Assembly (NCBI GenBank): GCA_013824865.1
Contig: PNON01000024.1
Coordinates: forward strand, 1-32,993
DNA from: Anaerolinea sp.
Lineage (GTDB): Bacteria; Chloroflexota; Anaerolineae; Anaerolineales; Anaerolineaceae
DNA: 32,993 bases
Direction: 5' to 3'
The notes under the pieces: generated by a model
The model's input: only the letters and a program-made list of their open reading frames with translations
The model's database searches: none
What the model was told of the DNA's origin: nothing
Made by a program: the position numbers and the translations under genes
Shown: in pieces, positions 17,909 through 25,813 of the stretch
Layout of the letters: the number at the start of each line of letters is the position of its first letter
How positions within the stretch are numbered: position 1 is the first letter of the stretch

Positions 17909-18639
17909 GGTTTTTGCTCATTTTTTCTGGCAATAAAAATGACACTTTCGCCCCATCTCAACGGTAAAAATACCAACCCCGTCAGCGCCTGGAAGCCGCC
18001 CAGGGAGCCAAAAAATATTTTTTGAATCTTTGCCGGCACACCGCGGATATAAGGTACATCCCAGAATCCATCCGAAAATGTTCTAATGATCTTGAAATCC
18101 GCCGCTTCAAGCATTTTACGCCATTCCTGCGGCGTGTGAAGCGAAATATGAGTTGGATCCTGGTATCCGATCCAACGTTCGCCTTTTAATGGTTTCAACA
18201 AGGATGCTAAATTGGGTGTCGCGAGAATGAGTATGCCGCCTCCCCCAATCGTCCGCCCCATTTCCCTAATCGCCACGTCGGGATGATGAAGATGTTCAAC
18301 CACATGCTTGCTAATGATGGCTTGCAATGTCCCATCGCCATATGGCAGGGACTCAGCGGATGCGCAGAAGAAAACTGAGAATGCAGCACCTTCTTTTGCC
18401 TGCTTTAATGCCCAGGGGTTGATATCCATCCCATGAGCAATGAAATCCGCTTCTAGTTGGCCAATCAGATGCCCCAGGCCACACCCCTCTTCCAGCAGCC
18501 TGCCACCGGTCTTTGCATATCGGCGCGCCAGCATGGCATAGAAACGGTTTGAGAACCAGTATTGTGAATATTTTACGAATGATACCTTTTCATAGGTATC
18601 CGTGTAAAAGTATTTGTCGTTAAAAGGCGAATCAGGCAT
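17905..18639 (-). CDS. Class I SAM-dependent methyltransferase
   Basis: This 244-aa cytoplasmic protein has the Rossmann SAM-binding loop EEGCGLGHL (50-58), an acidic residue at the end of strand two (MDINPWAL, Asp72) and the SAESLPYGDGTLQAI block. KHVVEHLHHP and GGGILILATPN are typical of the Methyltransf_11/23 group that acts on small molecules, lipids or sugars. Enzymes of this type in polysaccharide loci often methylate sugars or polyprenyl-linked intermediates; that role is inference. It overlaps the GT4 gene by eight bases and the next GT-C gene by four, so all three are tightly coupled. Confidence 0.85.
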   Translation of the reverse strand: MPDSPFNDKYFYTDTYEKVSFVKYSQYWFSNRFYAMLARRYAKTGGRLLEEGCGLGHLIGQLEADFIAHGMDINPWALKQAKEGAAFSVFFCASAESLPYGDGTLQAIISKHVVEHLHHPDVAIREMGRTIGGGGILILATPNLASLLKPLKGERWIGYQDPTHISLHTPQEWRKMLEAADFKIIRTFSDGFWDVPYIRGVPAKIQKIFFGSLGGFQALTGLVFLPLRWGESVIFIARKNEQKP

Positions 18640-19807
18640 GATGTGATGGTCTGCCTTTCAGAAGATTCAGGAACATGTTTTCATAAATGGCAGCGACAGA
18701 ATCCGGGGAAAAATGGTCAATCAGCCACGCTGGATCCTTGACATATTGTTCCTTCGCTCTAAGGATCGCACATATTTTTTCCGCAAGCATGCGTGAGTCG
18801 CCAATTTCGAAAATCTCACCCATACCGGACATTTTCACTGGCTGACGCACCCCGGGAAGGTTGGAAGCTGCCACCGGGACGCCATTCATCATGGCTTCGA
18901 TCTGAACCAACCCGAAAGACTCTGTCGAATTTAAGCTGGGAACAGTGAACACATCCAGGTTGGGATAAAAAGCCGTCATTTCTTCCTGATTCAACACACC
19001 CAGCCATTTCCAGTGTCCCTTTTGAATATACTCTTCAATCCGTGGGAAGAGTCGGGAGGCATAGTCGTCTTCACCAAGGACATTGAGATACTGCCCGGCA
19101 AAAAGCACAACCGCTCTGGGGAACTCTTTCAAGATGGCTGGCATAGCATCAAGCAATACCTCCACCCCCTTTTCAGTGGCAAACCTGGCGGCCATCCCGA
19201 TCACCGGGTCACTGCCAGTCAATCCATGCTGGATTGCGAATTCTGCTGCTGCTCCAGGTTTCATTGGAGGTATGACAATTGGAGGCTGGATGATGCCAGT
19301 TTTAGCGTGGAAACGGCGAAGATATGGCGAATGGTCAGCATAATCCTGGGTATAGGTAATTACGCGATTTGTGAAACAGGCTGCCAGGTGATTCATAATG
19401 TGCACCACCTGGTTAACGAATGCATTGAACAAACCTTTTGGCATTTGCAAGTCACAATGGTAGGTTATCACAGAAGGTTTACCAAAGATCCGTCCCCGCA
19501 GAGCCACTCCGGCTGCGTCAAATTGCGGCAGATGTAAATGAATCACGTCCGTATTTTTTACCAGCTTAGTGGCCAGATAGCCAAAAGTTGGGGATATGAC
19601 CCCTTTACTCACCCGGAATAAAACAGGTGATCGGACCACCCGGACGCCCTCTATCGTCTCGTCAAGGGGGAGATGCTTTTCAAATTGGGTGGTAAAGACT
19701 GTAACATCATGTCCGCGTTTCACCAGGGCATTGGCAAGACGCTCGGTATAAATTGTCAGACCGCTGGTGTGCGGACGATAATATGTGAGGACAATGAGTA
19801 TCCGCAT
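18632..19807 (-). CDS. GT4-family glycosyltransferase
   Basis: This 391-aa cytoplasmic or membrane-associated enzyme has the GT-B fold layout of family GT4. The N-terminal domain has YRPHTSGLTIYTERLANAL and DVIHLHLP. The C-terminal domain has PVIGMAARFATEKGVEVLL, the E-x7-E donor motif from Glu296 to Glu304 (ESFGLVQIE) and EAMMNGVPVAASNLPGV. It retains configuration and would use a nucleotide sugar to extend a lipid-linked or soluble acceptor. AAGGAT about 11 bases before the ATG is a plausible ribosome site. It overlaps the methyltransferase gene by eight bases and starts 15 bases after the epimerase gene. The sugar is not predictable from sequence. Confidence 0.9.
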   Translation of the reverse strand: MRILIVLTYYRPHTSGLTIYTERLANALVKRGHDVTVFTTQFEKHLPLDETIEGVRVVRSPVLFRVSKGVISPTFGYLATKLVKNTDVIHLHLPQFDAAGVALRGRIFGKPSVITYHCDLQMPKGLFNAFVNQVVHIMNHLAACFTNRVITYTQDYADHSPYLRRFHAKTGIIQPPIVIPPMKPGAAAEFAIQHGLTGSDPVIGMAARFATEKGVEVLLDAMPAILKEFPRAVVLFAGQYLNVLGEDDYASRLFPRIEEYIQKGHWKWLGVLNQEEMTAFYPNLDVFTVPSLNSTESFGLVQIEAMMNGVPVAASNLPGVRQPVKMSGMGEIFEIGDSRMLAEKICAILRAKEQYVKDPAWLIDHFSPDSVAAIYENMFLNLLKGRPSHHA

Positions 19808-19822
19808 GGACCGGTTATATCC

Positions 19823-20848
19823 TTATTTAAACATTTCAGGATTACCCTTGACCCAGTTGAACAGGCGGGTGATCCCTTCAAGTGGGGTAATTTTTGGTAC
19901 CCAGCCCAACTCAGCCTGGGCTTTACGAATGTCAGCAATAAAAACTGCCTGATCGCCCGGCCGCCAGTCTCCGCGAGCAACCGGGATGGGATGTCCAATG
20001 AGTCTTTCCAACATCGGACCAAATTCCTTCCAGATGGAGATCGTCTTATCCGCGCCACCACCGACATTCATCACCCGGCCGGGTTTTTCGGGTGACTGGG
20101 CAATAGCAAGGTCATATGCATCCAGTAAATCTTCCACGAAAAGAATATCGCGCACCTGCTTGCCATCGCCATAGATGGTGATGGGCTTTCCAGTGAGCGC
20201 TGCAATGATGAACCAAGCCACCCACCCCTGGTCTTCCACGCCGAATTGGCGAGTGCCGTAGATGCAACTCTGGCGAAGAACCACAGTGTGAAGCCCGTAA
20301 ATGCGGGAATAATCGCGGACATACTGGTCGCCCGTTCCCTTGGAACAGCCGTAAGGCGAGTGAAAGTCAAGAGAGAGGGTCTCCGGGATGCCATCCGGGT
20401 AGTCGGCGTATTCATAGCGATCATCTTTTTCGACCGTGCGTATCTCTTCCATTCCTCCATAAACCTTGTTGGTGGACGAATACAAGATTACTGGGTTTTT
20501 ACCGCTTAAACGGCATGCCTCCACGACATTAAAGGTACCCAGGGCATTAATCTCAAAATCCTCCCGCGGATTCGTAACCGAGGTAGTAACTGCCACCTGC
20601 GCTGCCAGGTGAACGACAACATCCTTGTCCGCAATAACCTCTGACAATAGTCCAAAATCACGAATGTCACCCTGAATAATCTGCGCGCCTTCGCCATACT
20701 CTCCACGCAGCCATTCCATGTTGATGCGGCTGCCTGCACGGGAAAGATTATCATAGATAGTGACATTTTCACCGCGCTGCAATAACCGGGAAACGTAGTT
20801 GGAACCAATGAAACCCGCACCACCTGTCACAAGGTAATTCTTCGCCAT
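19823..20848 (-). CDS. NAD-dependent epimerase, CDP-paratose 2-epimerase-like
   Basis: This 341-aa extended short-chain dehydrogenase has the NAD-binding GGAGFIGS (9-16), YSSTNKVYGG (123-132) and the catalytic Tyr166-x3-Lys170 (SPYGCSKGTGDQY). The blocks RQSCIYGTRQFGVEDQGWVAWF and GDGKQVRDILFVEDL closely recall CDP-paratose 2-epimerase (RfbE), which makes CDP-tyvelose. Other nucleotide-sugar epimerases share parts of this pattern, so the exact substrate stays open, and no CDP-deoxysugar pathway partners are in the window. AAGG five bases before the ATG supports the start. It lies 26 bases downstream of lepA and heads the glycan block. Confidence 0.87.
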   Translation of the reverse strand: MAKNYLVTGGAGFIGSNYVSRLLQRGENVTIYDNLSRAGSRINMEWLRGEYGEGAQIIQGDIRDFGLLSEVIADKDVVVHLAAQVAVTTSVTNPREDFEINALGTFNVVEACRLSGKNPVILYSSTNKVYGGMEEIRTVEKDDRYEYADYPDGIPETLSLDFHSPYGCSKGTGDQYVRDYSRIYGLHTVVLRQSCIYGTRQFGVEDQGWVAWFIIAALTGKPITIYGDGKQVRDILFVEDLLDAYDLAIAQSPEKPGRVMNVGGGADKTISIWKEFGPMLERLIGHPIPVARGDWRPGDQAVFIADIRKAQAELGWVPKITPLEGITRLFNWVKGNPEMFK

Positions 20849-20874
20849 AACACCTTCTTCATTATTTGTAACAG

Positions 20875-22674
20875 TTAATCATCGCTCAAACGCAGCACAG
20901 CCATGAAAGCTTCCTGTGGAATTTCCACATTACCCACCTTCTTCATGCGCTTCTTACCGCGTTTCTGCTTTTCCAACAGTTTCTTCTTGCGGCTAATGTC
21001 GCCGCCATAGCATTTGGCTAACACATCTTTGCGCAGTTGCTTCACCTTGGCGCTAGAAATTACCCTGCCATCCGCGGAAGCTTGAATGGAAACATCATAC
21101 AATTGTCTGGGAATCAGCTCTTTAAGTTTGGTCACCAGGCGCTGACCTTTATGGTACGCATCCGCTTTGTGGACAATGGAAGCCAGCGCGTCCACCGGAG
21201 AGTCATCCACCAGAATCTCAAGTTTAACCATTTGCTCCGCCCGGTAATCCGCAATCTGGTAATCCAGAGAGGCATACCCACGGGTGCGGGATTTTAACTC
21301 ATCGAAAAAGTCAATGATCAATTCCGCCAGCGGGATTTGGAAGGAAAGTTGGACACGATTGGGGGCTGGATAGTCCTGCGAGACAAAAGTCCCGCGCCGC
21401 TTGGTGACCAAGTCCATAATCGTGCCATAGAATTCGGTGGGGGTGATAATCTGGATATTCATCCAGGGCTCGCGAATCTCGGAGACTTCCCCTTCTTCCG
21501 GCAGCTTGGCGGGTGAATCGATCAGAACAACCTCCCCGCTGCGCAGCACCACCTCGAATTCCACAGATGGGGCGGTTACAACAATATCCAAATCATATTC
21601 CCGTTCCAGACGTTCCTGGATGATCTCCATGTGGAACAAACCCAGGAAACCACATCGGAATCCAAAGTTGAGTGCCTGTGATTTTTCAGGTTCATATACC
21701 AGGGAGGCATCATTGAGTTGCAGCTTTTCCAATGCATCTTTCAGATCTGGATAATCTTCGCCCTCCACAGGATAAATACCGGCAAAGACCATGGGTTTTA
21801 CCTTGCGATATCCGGCCAGTGGTTCCAGCACTGGATTCACAGCACTGGTGACGGTATCTCCCACATGACATTCCGAGACAGTTTTAAGTCCGGTGGCGAT
21901 GTAGCCTACTTCCCCGGCAACCAGGGTATTTGTCACCTTCATCAGCGGTGAAAATACACCCACCTCAATCGGTTTCAATTCCACCCGGGTTTGCATGAGG
22001 CGCAGGGTATCACTCGCATTAATGGAGCCTTCGACTACACGCAAGTAGGCAACCACCCCCTTATATGAATCATAATGCGAGTCAAAGATCAAGGCTTTTA
22101 ATGGCTGACTGGGGTCACCTTTAGGAGGCGGTACCTGTTTGACGATCTGCTCCAGGACTTTATCAATATTGGTGCCATCTTTGGCGGACACACGCAGAAT
22201 CGTTTCCGGTTTCACCCCCAACAGAGTGGCTACATCCCCGGCAACAACATCCGGTTGGGCAGAAACCAGGTCGATCTTGTTGATAACCGGAATGATCTCG
22301 AGGCCGGCATCCAGCGCCAGGTAGAGATTAGCCAGGGTCTGGGCTTCAATTCCCTGGGTGGCATCCACAATAAGCAAAGCCCCTTCACAGGCAGCCAGCG
22401 CCCGATTCACTTCATAACCAAAATCTACATGGCCAGGGGTGTCAATCAGGTTGAGTTCGTATAGTTGCCCATCCACAGCAGTGTATTCCATGCGTACAGC
22501 CGAAGCCTTGATGGTGACCCCCTTCTCGCGTTCCAGGTCCATTGAATCTAACACCTGCTCGGTCTTGTCGCGATCTGATATCGTCCCGGTGAGGTGCAGC
22601 ATTCGATCCGCCAGGGTAGATTTACCGTGGTCAATATGAGCAATAATGCAGAAATTACGGATATTTTGGGCCAT
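20875..22674 (-). CDS. lepA: Elongation factor 4 (LepA)
   Basis: This 599-aa protein is the ribosome-associated translational GTPase EF4. It has the GTPase motifs AHIDHGKST (12-20), DTPGHVDF (78-85) and NKIDL (132-136), then the EF-G-like domains. The LepA-specific C-terminal domain has LVKLEILVDDSPVDALASIVH-like sequence and the basic ISRKKKLLEKQKRGKKRMK stretch. The length is exactly that of the family. The start has no ribosome site, but a TATACT lies about ten bases upstream, so the mRNA may have almost no leader. It is transcribed towards the glycan block with only 26 bases between. Confidence 0.98.
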   Translation of the reverse strand: MAQNIRNFCIIAHIDHGKSTLADRMLHLTGTISDRDKTEQVLDSMDLEREKGVTIKASAVRMEYTAVDGQLYELNLIDTPGHVDFGYEVNRALAACEGALLIVDATQGIEAQTLANLYLALDAGLEIIPVINKIDLVSAQPDVVAGDVATLLGVKPETILRVSAKDGTNIDKVLEQIVKQVPPPKGDPSQPLKALIFDSHYDSYKGVVAYLRVVEGSINASDTLRLMQTRVELKPIEVGVFSPLMKVTNTLVAGEVGYIATGLKTVSECHVGDTVTSAVNPVLEPLAGYRKVKPMVFAGIYPVEGEDYPDLKDALEKLQLNDASLVYEPEKSQALNFGFRCGFLGLFHMEIIQERLEREYDLDIVVTAPSVEFEVVLRSGEVVLIDSPAKLPEEGEVSEIREPWMNIQIITPTEFYGTIMDLVTKRRGTFVSQDYPAPNRVQLSFQIPLAELIIDFFDELKSRTRGYASLDYQIADYRAEQMVKLEILVDDSPVDALASIVHKADAYHKGQRLVTKLKELIPRQLYDVSIQASADGRVISSAKVKQLRKDVLAKCYGGDISRKKKLLEKQKRGKKRMKKVGNVEIPQEAFMAVLRLSDD

Positions 22675-22684
22675 CAGCGGGTAA

Positions 22685-22690
22685 AGTATA
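22685..22690 (-). promoter_or_regulatory. Candidate -10 element for lepA
   Basis: TATACT on the minus strand ends about ten bases before the lepA ATG at 22674, which would give a transcript with a leader of roughly four or five bases. I see no convincing -35. There is no ribosome site before the ATG, which fits leaderless or near-leaderless translation. Confidence 0.33.
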
Positions 22691-22744
22691 ACCTATTTTA
22701 CAATCATTATTGGGATGCGGGGAACAGGGGATTCCTATTTTCAC

Positions 22745-22771
22745 CGCAGAGAACACAGAGAGCGCAGAGGA
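22745..22771. repeat. Three tandem 9-bp CRCAGAGRR units, part of an intergenic dispersed repeat
   Basis: Units CGCAGAGAA, CACAGAGAG and CGCAGAGGA run head to tail. An inverted copy of the core, CTCTGCG, lies at 22816-22822, so the stretch can fold. Short CGCAGAG-type repeats of this kind are common between genes in environmental bacterial genomes (from memory, not checked). They lie in the 211-base gap between the PLP-enzyme gene and lepA. Confidence 0.6.
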
Positions 22772-22871
22772 TTGGATCATGAAGTAAAACCCATGCGAAG
22801 ATGCCTTTTCTACCACTCTGCGAGTAATCTACCAAGAATATCGGTGGAGTTCGTGCGTTGTATTGATCCAA
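22772..22871. repeat. 100-bp stretch bounded by 8-bp inverted repeats
   Basis: TTGGATCA at 22772-22779 is matched by its reverse complement TGATCCAA at 22864-22871. The interior has no credible gene. It directly follows the CGCAGAG units and could be the rest of the same small dispersed element. Arms this short may be chance. Confidence 0.35.
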
Positions 22872-22885
22872 CCAAGGAATGAATT

Positions 22886-23953
22886 TTACAACTTCATTGC
22901 CGATGCAATCCCAGCTTTCAAATTTTCATACAAATAATCCAACTGCGCACGGGAGGTGCGCTGATCGATGGTGAGGGTCAGCATTGTGCTGGCCATCTCC
23001 ACCGCCATCGGATTGCAATTCGTGCGCGGGTCTACCATCATCTCGTCCCAATGGATGGTGAGACCGATACCTGCTTCACCCAGTTTTTCATTCACCCTGT
23101 CACGGGAAACCCTTGAAAAATAGACTGGCAGCCCTAAGGGCATGATTCCATCCTGCAAGACGGGGAAGATGGGCGAGATTTCCGGTATGTCACGGATCAA
23201 GGAGAGTAAGTAGCTGTAATTTTCCCAGCGAATTTTTTTTATTCCTGCCCAATCCAGATGCTCGATGTGTTCTTTTTCCTGCGGGTCACCCAGAACAGTG
23301 AAATCCTCAACGTAGTATCGTTCTGAAATGGAAAACAAAGCAGCCAGTTCGTCATAATCGCCGTGGCCCTCCGCCAGGTATGAATACAGTTTTTTGCGGT
23401 ACTCCCTGATGATGGGCAGCCGATGATTGGGACGGTTTTTGAATTTGTCCAGGGTGGATTGGAGATCAACATTCGTGATCAGGTATCCCCCATCATAAGG
23501 GACCAGCTTGCGCATACTGTTGAAGATAAAATCACCCGTCGGGAAGGGATTGAAACCTGCCTGGGCGTTATCTTCCACAATGACCACTCCCTTTTGACGC
23601 AAATCAAGCAGATAATTACGAACATCAGGCGGCTGCAAAAAACCAAAATAATTGATCAAATAAACAGCCTGATGCGTGCTTACTTTTTCAGCCAGGTCAT
23701 TGACATCCATCGAAAGATCCCGGTTGACCCGGTAATAACCATATTGCATGCTGCAGTGTTCGAGCGTGGATACTATCGATGGGCACAAGTAGGAGGGGAG
23801 CAGCATCTTCCGGATGCCATGATCTAAAAGGTATGCGCAAATGACAACCAGGCAGGCAGTACCCCCATTCAGAAAAAGCATGCCATCCGTGGAAAGGGAC
23901 GGTTTTTCAGCTTTCCAATGCTGATCGTAATAGAACTCGCCGCCTACAAACAT
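22886..23953 (-). CDS. DegT/DnrJ/EryC1-like PLP-dependent aminotransferase
   Basis: This 355-aa protein has a type I PLP-enzyme layout related to sugar aminotransferases. It shows NGGTACLVV near residue 29, YLINYFGF (98-105), VIVEDNAQAGF with Asp128 at the position that binds the PLP ring nitrogen, and FIFNSMRKLVPYDGG with Lys149 as the likely Schiff-base lysine. It lacks the usual SHK motif, so it is a divergent member. A role in making an amino sugar for the neighbouring glycan block is plausible but unproven. No ribosome site is clear before the ATG. The gene is flanked on both sides by dispersed repeats and sits between tlyA and lepA. Confidence 0.78.
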   Translation of the reverse strand: MFVGGEFYYDQHWKAEKPSLSTDGMLFLNGGTACLVVICAYLLDHGIRKMLLPSYLCPSIVSTLEHCSMQYGYYRVNRDLSMDVNDLAEKVSTHQAVYLINYFGFLQPPDVRNYLLDLRQKGVVIVEDNAQAGFNPFPTGDFIFNSMRKLVPYDGGYLITNVDLQSTLDKFKNRPNHRLPIIREYRKKLYSYLAEGHGDYDELAALFSISERYYVEDFTVLGDPQEKEHIEHLDWAGIKKIRWENYSYLLSLIRDIPEISPIFPVLQDGIMPLGLPVYFSRVSRDRVNEKLGEAGIGLTIHWDEMMVDPRTNCNPMAVEMASTMLTLTIDQRTSRAQLDYLYENLKAGIASAMKL

Positions 23954-23992
23954 AATTTATTATTCCCAATGCGTCCGGTTTCTCGTAGATTG

Positions 23993-24087
23993 TGTAGAAG
24001 TCGCCAGCCCGCAACCCAACGCCAAACGATCCGTTGAATTTCAATCAGCGTTCTGTTGGATCTCGTTTCGATCAATCCAACCTACAA
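23993..24087. repeat. Dispersed hairpin repeat overlapping the 3' end of tlyA
   Basis: Read on the minus strand it begins TGTAGGTTGGATTGATCG and ends near GGCGACTTCTACA. The clearest structure is a hairpin with 7-bp arms, GTTGGAT at 24055-24061 and ATCCAAC at 24075-24081, with a 13-base loop. A second GTTGGGTTG stretch lies 35-45 bases beyond. The sequence resembles the GTAGGTTGGGTT...AACCCAAC class of intergenic repeats widespread in environmental bacteria (from memory). It supplies the last codons and the stop of tlyA. Confidence 0.6.
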
Positions 24088-24857
24088 ACCCCATCCACCA
24101 TCGTGGATATTTCAACATCCCTCTGCTTCGGGTAACCCAAATGCACCAAGAACTCGATATTCCCTTTGGGACCTTTCAACGGGGAAACTGCCAGCCCCCG
24201 GATGCTGTAACCATTGACCTGCGCCATTTCCAGCGTCTCCAGCACCACGCGGCGGTGCACTTGTGGATCAGAGATGACTCCCCCGCCACGGTTGACCTCC
24301 TGCCGTCCAGCCTCGAACTGCGGCTTGATCAATGCCAGCAGTTGCCCGCCCTTCTCACCGTACCATCCGCGGATGACCGGCAGCAGTTTATCCAGCGAGA
24401 TGAACGAAGCATCTATGGTGACGAAATCTACCGGCTCGGGCAGCTTCTCGATAAAGCGCGCATTCTGGCGCTCCATCACCACCACCCGCTTGTCCGAGCG
24501 CATCTTCCAGTGCAGGATACCGTAGCCAACATCTATAGCGTATACCTTCACAGAACCGTGCTGCAGCAGGCAGTCGGTAAAGCCACCGGTGGAAGCGCCG
24601 ACATCCGCGCACACCATGCCAGCCACATCCGGCCGGAAGGCTTCGAAAGCACCCTCCAGTTTTTCCCCACCACGGGAAACAAACCGCGGATCAGCTTCCA
24701 GCGTGACTACTTCCGTCCCCTGCACCCCGTGCGAGGGTTTGAGGATGACCTGGTCGTTCACCCGTACCTTGCCTTCCATGATCAGGCGCTGCGCCAATGC
24801 TCTGCTATCCACAAGGTGCTTCTCGACCATAATTTGGTCCAATCTATGATTTTTCAT
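24072..24857 (-). CDS. tlyA: TlyA-family rRNA (cytidine-2'-O)-methyltransferase
   Basis: This 261-aa protein has an N-terminal S4 RNA-binding domain (about 4-63: RLDQIMVEKHLVDSRALAQRLI, then a GKVRVNDQ turn). An FtsJ-like methyltransferase follows, with FVSRGGEKLEGAF, the SAM loop DVGASTGGFTDCLL, DVGYGILHWKMRSD, TIDASFISL and ALIKPQFEAG. TlyA methylates cytidines in 16S and/or 23S rRNA and affects capreomycin sensitivity in mycobacteria. The last four residues, CRLD, and the TGA stop lie inside a dispersed repeat, so the native C-terminus may have been replaced. No good ribosome site is visible. It is divergent from the isoprenoid operon across a 52-base gap. Confidence 0.93.
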   Translation of the reverse strand: MKNHRLDQIMVEKHLVDSRALAQRLIMEGKVRVNDQVILKPSHGVQGTEVVTLEADPRFVSRGGEKLEGAFEAFRPDVAGMVCADVGASTGGFTDCLLQHGSVKVYAIDVGYGILHWKMRSDKRVVVMERQNARFIEKLPEPVDFVTIDASFISLDKLLPVIRGWYGEKGGQLLALIKPQFEAGRQEVNRGGGVISDPQVHRRVVLETLEMAQVNGYSIRGLAVSPLKGPKGNIEFLVHLGYPKQRDVEISTMVDGVCRLD

Positions 24858-24893
24858 CTATAATCAATTCCACTATTGTCTGTCATCTACTAT

Positions 24894-24901
24894 ATTATAA
24901 T
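24894..24901. promoter_or_regulatory. Shared palindromic ATTATAAT giving -10 boxes on both strands
   Basis: The 8-bp palindrome ATTATAAT provides TATAAT on the plus strand (24896-24901) for the UbiA-family gene and TATAAT on the minus strand (24899-24894) for tlyA. On the plus strand the transcript would start about where the first ATG lies (24910), so it could be leaderless; on the minus strand the leader would be about 30 bases. A weak TTGTCT at 24876-24881 is only 14 bases from the plus -10. Confidence 0.45.
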
Positions 24902-24909
24902 TAATCTAA

Positions 24910-25812
24910 ATGGATACTCCAGGTCACCTCATGAAACCTAATCTAGCAAGAGCCATCATTAAAACCATGCGTCCGAAACAATGGGCAAAGAATGTGGTTG
25001 TTTTTGCCGCGTTGGTATTCGACAGGCAATTGACCAATATCCCTGCCATGCTGCACACCCTCGGTGGATTCGTGGTTTTTTGCCTGATCTCCAGCATGGT
25101 GTATTTCATCAATGACCTTGTGGATATAGAAGCAGACCGTCTTCATCCGGAAAAGAAACACCGTCCCATCGCGTCCGGGCTGATGCCCATTCCATTGGCT
25201 TATGCCATCATCGTGTTATTATTTTTCATTAGCTTCCCGGCAGCCTATTATCTCTCTCCGCAGTTTGCCTTGATTGGATTCGCTTATTTTATATTGAACC
25301 TGCTTTACTCCTTCTGGCTGAAGCACGTCCCCCTGGTGGATATCATGGTTATCGCAGCCGGATTTGTTTTACGCATTGCCGGCGGCGTAATGCTCATCTC
25401 TGTGGATCGCTTCTCCCCCTGGCTATATGTCGTCACAACCCTGCTGGCCCTCTACCTCGGATTTGGCAAGCGTAGAGCAGAACTGGCTTTGCTGGCTGGC
25501 GAGGCATATTCTCATCGTAAAGTACTGGATGGATACACCATTCCCCTGCTGGACCAGTTGATCACGGTGGTTTCCAGCACTACCATTGTAGCCTACAGCC
25601 TATATACTTTCTCCGCGCCAAATCTGCCAGACAACAATTCGATGATGCTTACTATTCCTTTTGCTTTATATGGCATCTTCCGCTACTTATACCTGATCCA
25701 GGTAAAAAACCATGGCGGCGCTCCAGAAGATATGCTTTTCAAGGACCGCCCTTTACAACTGGCCATCATTCTGTGGGTAATTTCCGTGCTGCTCATTTTC
25801 TATATCTTTTAA
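24910..25812 (+). CDS. UbiA-family prenyl-phosphate phosphoribosyltransferase-like protein (DPPR synthase-like)
   Basis: This 300-aa membrane protein has about nine TM segments. Its first aspartate-rich motif is NDLVDIEADRLHP (68-80), followed by EKKHRPIASG. The second conserved region is YSFWLKHVPLVDIMVIAAGFVLR. These match decaprenyl-phosphate phosphoribosyltransferase (Rv3806c type) better than quinone-type UbiA. That enzyme joins PRPP to a polyprenyl phosphate, the first step to polyprenyl-phosphate arabinose or ribose donors. I use the ATG at 24910, which suits a leaderless transcript; the ATG at 24931 (Met8) has a weak AGGT upstream and gives a cleaner N-terminus. It heads a five-gene operon, and the mevalonate kinase ATG follows its stop after one base. 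Confidence 0.87.
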   Translation: MDTPGHLMKPNLARAIIKTMRPKQWAKNVVVFAALVFDRQLTNIPAMLHTLGGFVVFCLISSMVYFINDLVDIEADRLHPEKKHRPIASGLMPIPLAYAIIVLLFFISFPAAYYLSPQFALIGFAYFILNLLYSFWLKHVPLVDIMVIAAGFVLRIAGGVMLISVDRFSPWLYVVTTLLALYLGFGKRRAELALLAGEAYSHRKVLDGYTIPLLDQLITVVSSTTIVAYSLYTFSAPNLPDNNSMMLTIPFALYGIFRYLYLIQVKNHGGAPEDMLFKDRPLQLAIILWVISVLLIFYIF

Positions 25813-25813
25813 T

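Noticed and set aside
22743-22771. CRISPR-like array from the CGCAGAG units
   Set aside because: The units are 9 bp, directly adjacent with no spacers, and only three in number; no cas gene is present.
22675-22885. Hidden small gene or RNA in the longest intergenic gap
   Set aside because: All frames are short, no ribosome site pairs with a sensible frame, and repeat structure explains most of the stretch.
24141-24863. 240-codon plus-strand frame opposite tlyA
   Set aside because: It mirrors a clear TlyA gene, has a His-, Leu- and Gln-rich composition typical of an antisense shadow, and shows no family motif.
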